Source of the DNA: Desulfobulbus sp.
GTDB lineage: Bacteria; Desulfobacterota; Desulfobulbia; Desulfobulbales; Desulfobulbaceae
Direction: 5' to 3'
Assembly (NCBI GenBank): GCA_030600525.1
Contig: JAUVLX010000178.1
Span: forward strand, 1 to 7,141
DNA: 7,141 bases
The stretch's first letter is position 1; every line of letters starts with the position of its first letter. Made by a program: the position numbers and the translations under genes. A model generated the notes under the pieces. That model made no database searches and was not told where the DNA came from. It saw only the letters and a program-made list of their open reading frames with translations. This document shows, one piece after another, positions 6,549-7,141 of the stretch.

Positions 6549-6793
6549 TTATTGGTTGCAGCTTGCTCAAAACAATATCCTGACTCTAACTGTATCCTTT
6601 TTCTCAATTTATTGTAGATTCGTAACATTTCCATCACTTGTTCCAAAAGGGCTCAGTTAAAACACAGGTGGAGATGTCTTTTTTATGGTACGAAGGCCGT
6701 GTATGCCCAGTGCAACAAAAAATGTCACGACGCCGTAGACCCAAGTTTTTACGACGCCACTAATTTATAACATGAACCTCATCCTGAGATTGT
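6549..6793. other. fliF-fliG intergenic gap
   Basis: These 245 bases separate two genes that commonly overlap or nearly touch. I see no terminator, no good sigma-54 site and no mobile-element ends. An 8-bp direct repeat ACGACGCC occurs at 6727-6734 and 6751-6758. A 29-codon frame (ATG 6674 to TAA 6763) follows AGGTGGAG, but that purine run touches the ATG and the Arg-rich peptide (ending RRRRPKFLRRH) is not recognised, so I do not call it a gene. Confidence 0.55.
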
Positions 6794-7141
6794 ATGGCAG
6801 CAGCAGAGAAACAACTTGATGGTATTGGCAAGACAGCAATTTTACTGATGTGCCTTGGTGAAGAGACTGCCGCCAAACTCATGCGTGAACTCACCGATGA
6901 GGAAATATTTAAAATATCCAGATACATGGCCACGGTTGAACACATCCCGCAAAAGGTTAAACAGCGGGTTTTAGATGATTTTGAGCTGGCCGTGGAAAGC
7001 CAGGCAGGTGTCGTTGTTCGTGGTCAGGAGTTTGCAAAAAAATCCATTGCCGGGGCCGGTGACAATGACCGGGTCTCCAACCTCATGCGCCAGTTTGTTT
7101 CAGGAACCGAGGGGCGGCCGCTGGAAACCATATCAAAAATG
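6794..7141 (+). CDS. fliG: Flagellar motor switch protein FliG, N-terminal part (partial, runs off the right edge)
   Basis: FliG is the C-ring subunit that docks on the FliF tail and contacts the stator to generate torque and switch direction. The 116 codons present, about a third of the usual 330-340, cover FliG_N and the beginning of the middle part. Seen: LDGIGKTAILLMCLGEETAAKLMRELTDEEIFKISRYMATVEHIP, matching the family opening KAAILLLSLGEE...L...E...I...MA, then the helical QFVSGTEGRPLETISKM. The start is ATG at 6794: the in-frame TGA at 6785 excludes an upstream extension. The ribosome site is weak (GAG at 6786-6788). Unusually, 245 bases separate it from fliF, so separate transcription or low coupling is possible. 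Confidence 0.95.
   Translation, partial: MAAAEKQLDGIGKTAILLMCLGEETAAKLMRELTDEEIFKISRYMATVEHIPQKVKQRVLDDFELAVESQAGVVVRGQEFAKKSIAGAGDNDRVSNLMRQFVSGTEGRPLETISKM

Noticed and set aside
6553..6567. TGGTTGCAGCTTGCT as a sigma-54 promoter for fliG
   Set aside because: GG and GC are nine, not ten, bases apart and the site is over 220 bases from the fliG start; sigma-54 spacing is strict.

Overview
The window is the left end of a flagellar basal-body gene cluster, with the start of a divergent chemotaxis gene beside it. Gene content (flgB-flgC-fliE-fliF-fliG behind a large periplasmic TPR protein), probable sigma-54 promoters, a CheA with the HSIKGTGSFL type of phosphotransfer site and moderate GC content suggest a flagellated Gram-negative bacterium. 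A member of the former Deltaproteobacteria (Desulfobacterota, perhaps Desulfobulbales-like) is my best guess. That assignment is inference from style, not from a database match.

Layout. Bases 1-544 (minus strand) encode the N-terminus of a CheA-type histidine kinase, cut by the window edge, with one complete Hpt domain and probably the start of a second. Bases 545-907 are a divergent intergenic region that ends in a good -24/-12 (sigma-54) promoter candidate at 857-872. Bases 908-3343 encode an 811-residue exported protein with an AMIN-like N-terminal domain and a long TPR/helical-repeat solenoid. flgB (3361-3771), flgC (3817-4248) and fliE (4253-4549) follow closely. A second -24/-12 candidate (3765-3780) overlaps the flgB stop codon and stands at almost the same distance from flgC as the first does from the TPR gene.

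The fliE-fliF junction, usually tight, is opened here by 400 bases. They contain a 50-bp hairpin repeat (4676-4725) and, directly abutting it, a MITE-like element of about 160 bp with 17-bp terminal inverted repeats flanked by TA inside CTAG (4724-4886). fliF (4950-6548) is intact and keeps its C-terminal FliG-binding segment. A 245-base gap without a convincing gene separates it from fliG (6794 to the window end, 116 codons present).

How the genes fit together: FliF forms the MS ring, FliE joins it to the proximal rod made by FlgB and FlgC, and FliG is the switch protein that docks on the FliF C-terminus. CheA would feed signals to that switch. The TPR protein is exported and heads the operon, which makes it a candidate periplasmic scaffold of the motor. 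The most notable points are the unexplained TPR protein, the paired sigma-54 promoters, and the transposon-derived insert sitting inside an essential flagellar operon without breaking a gene.
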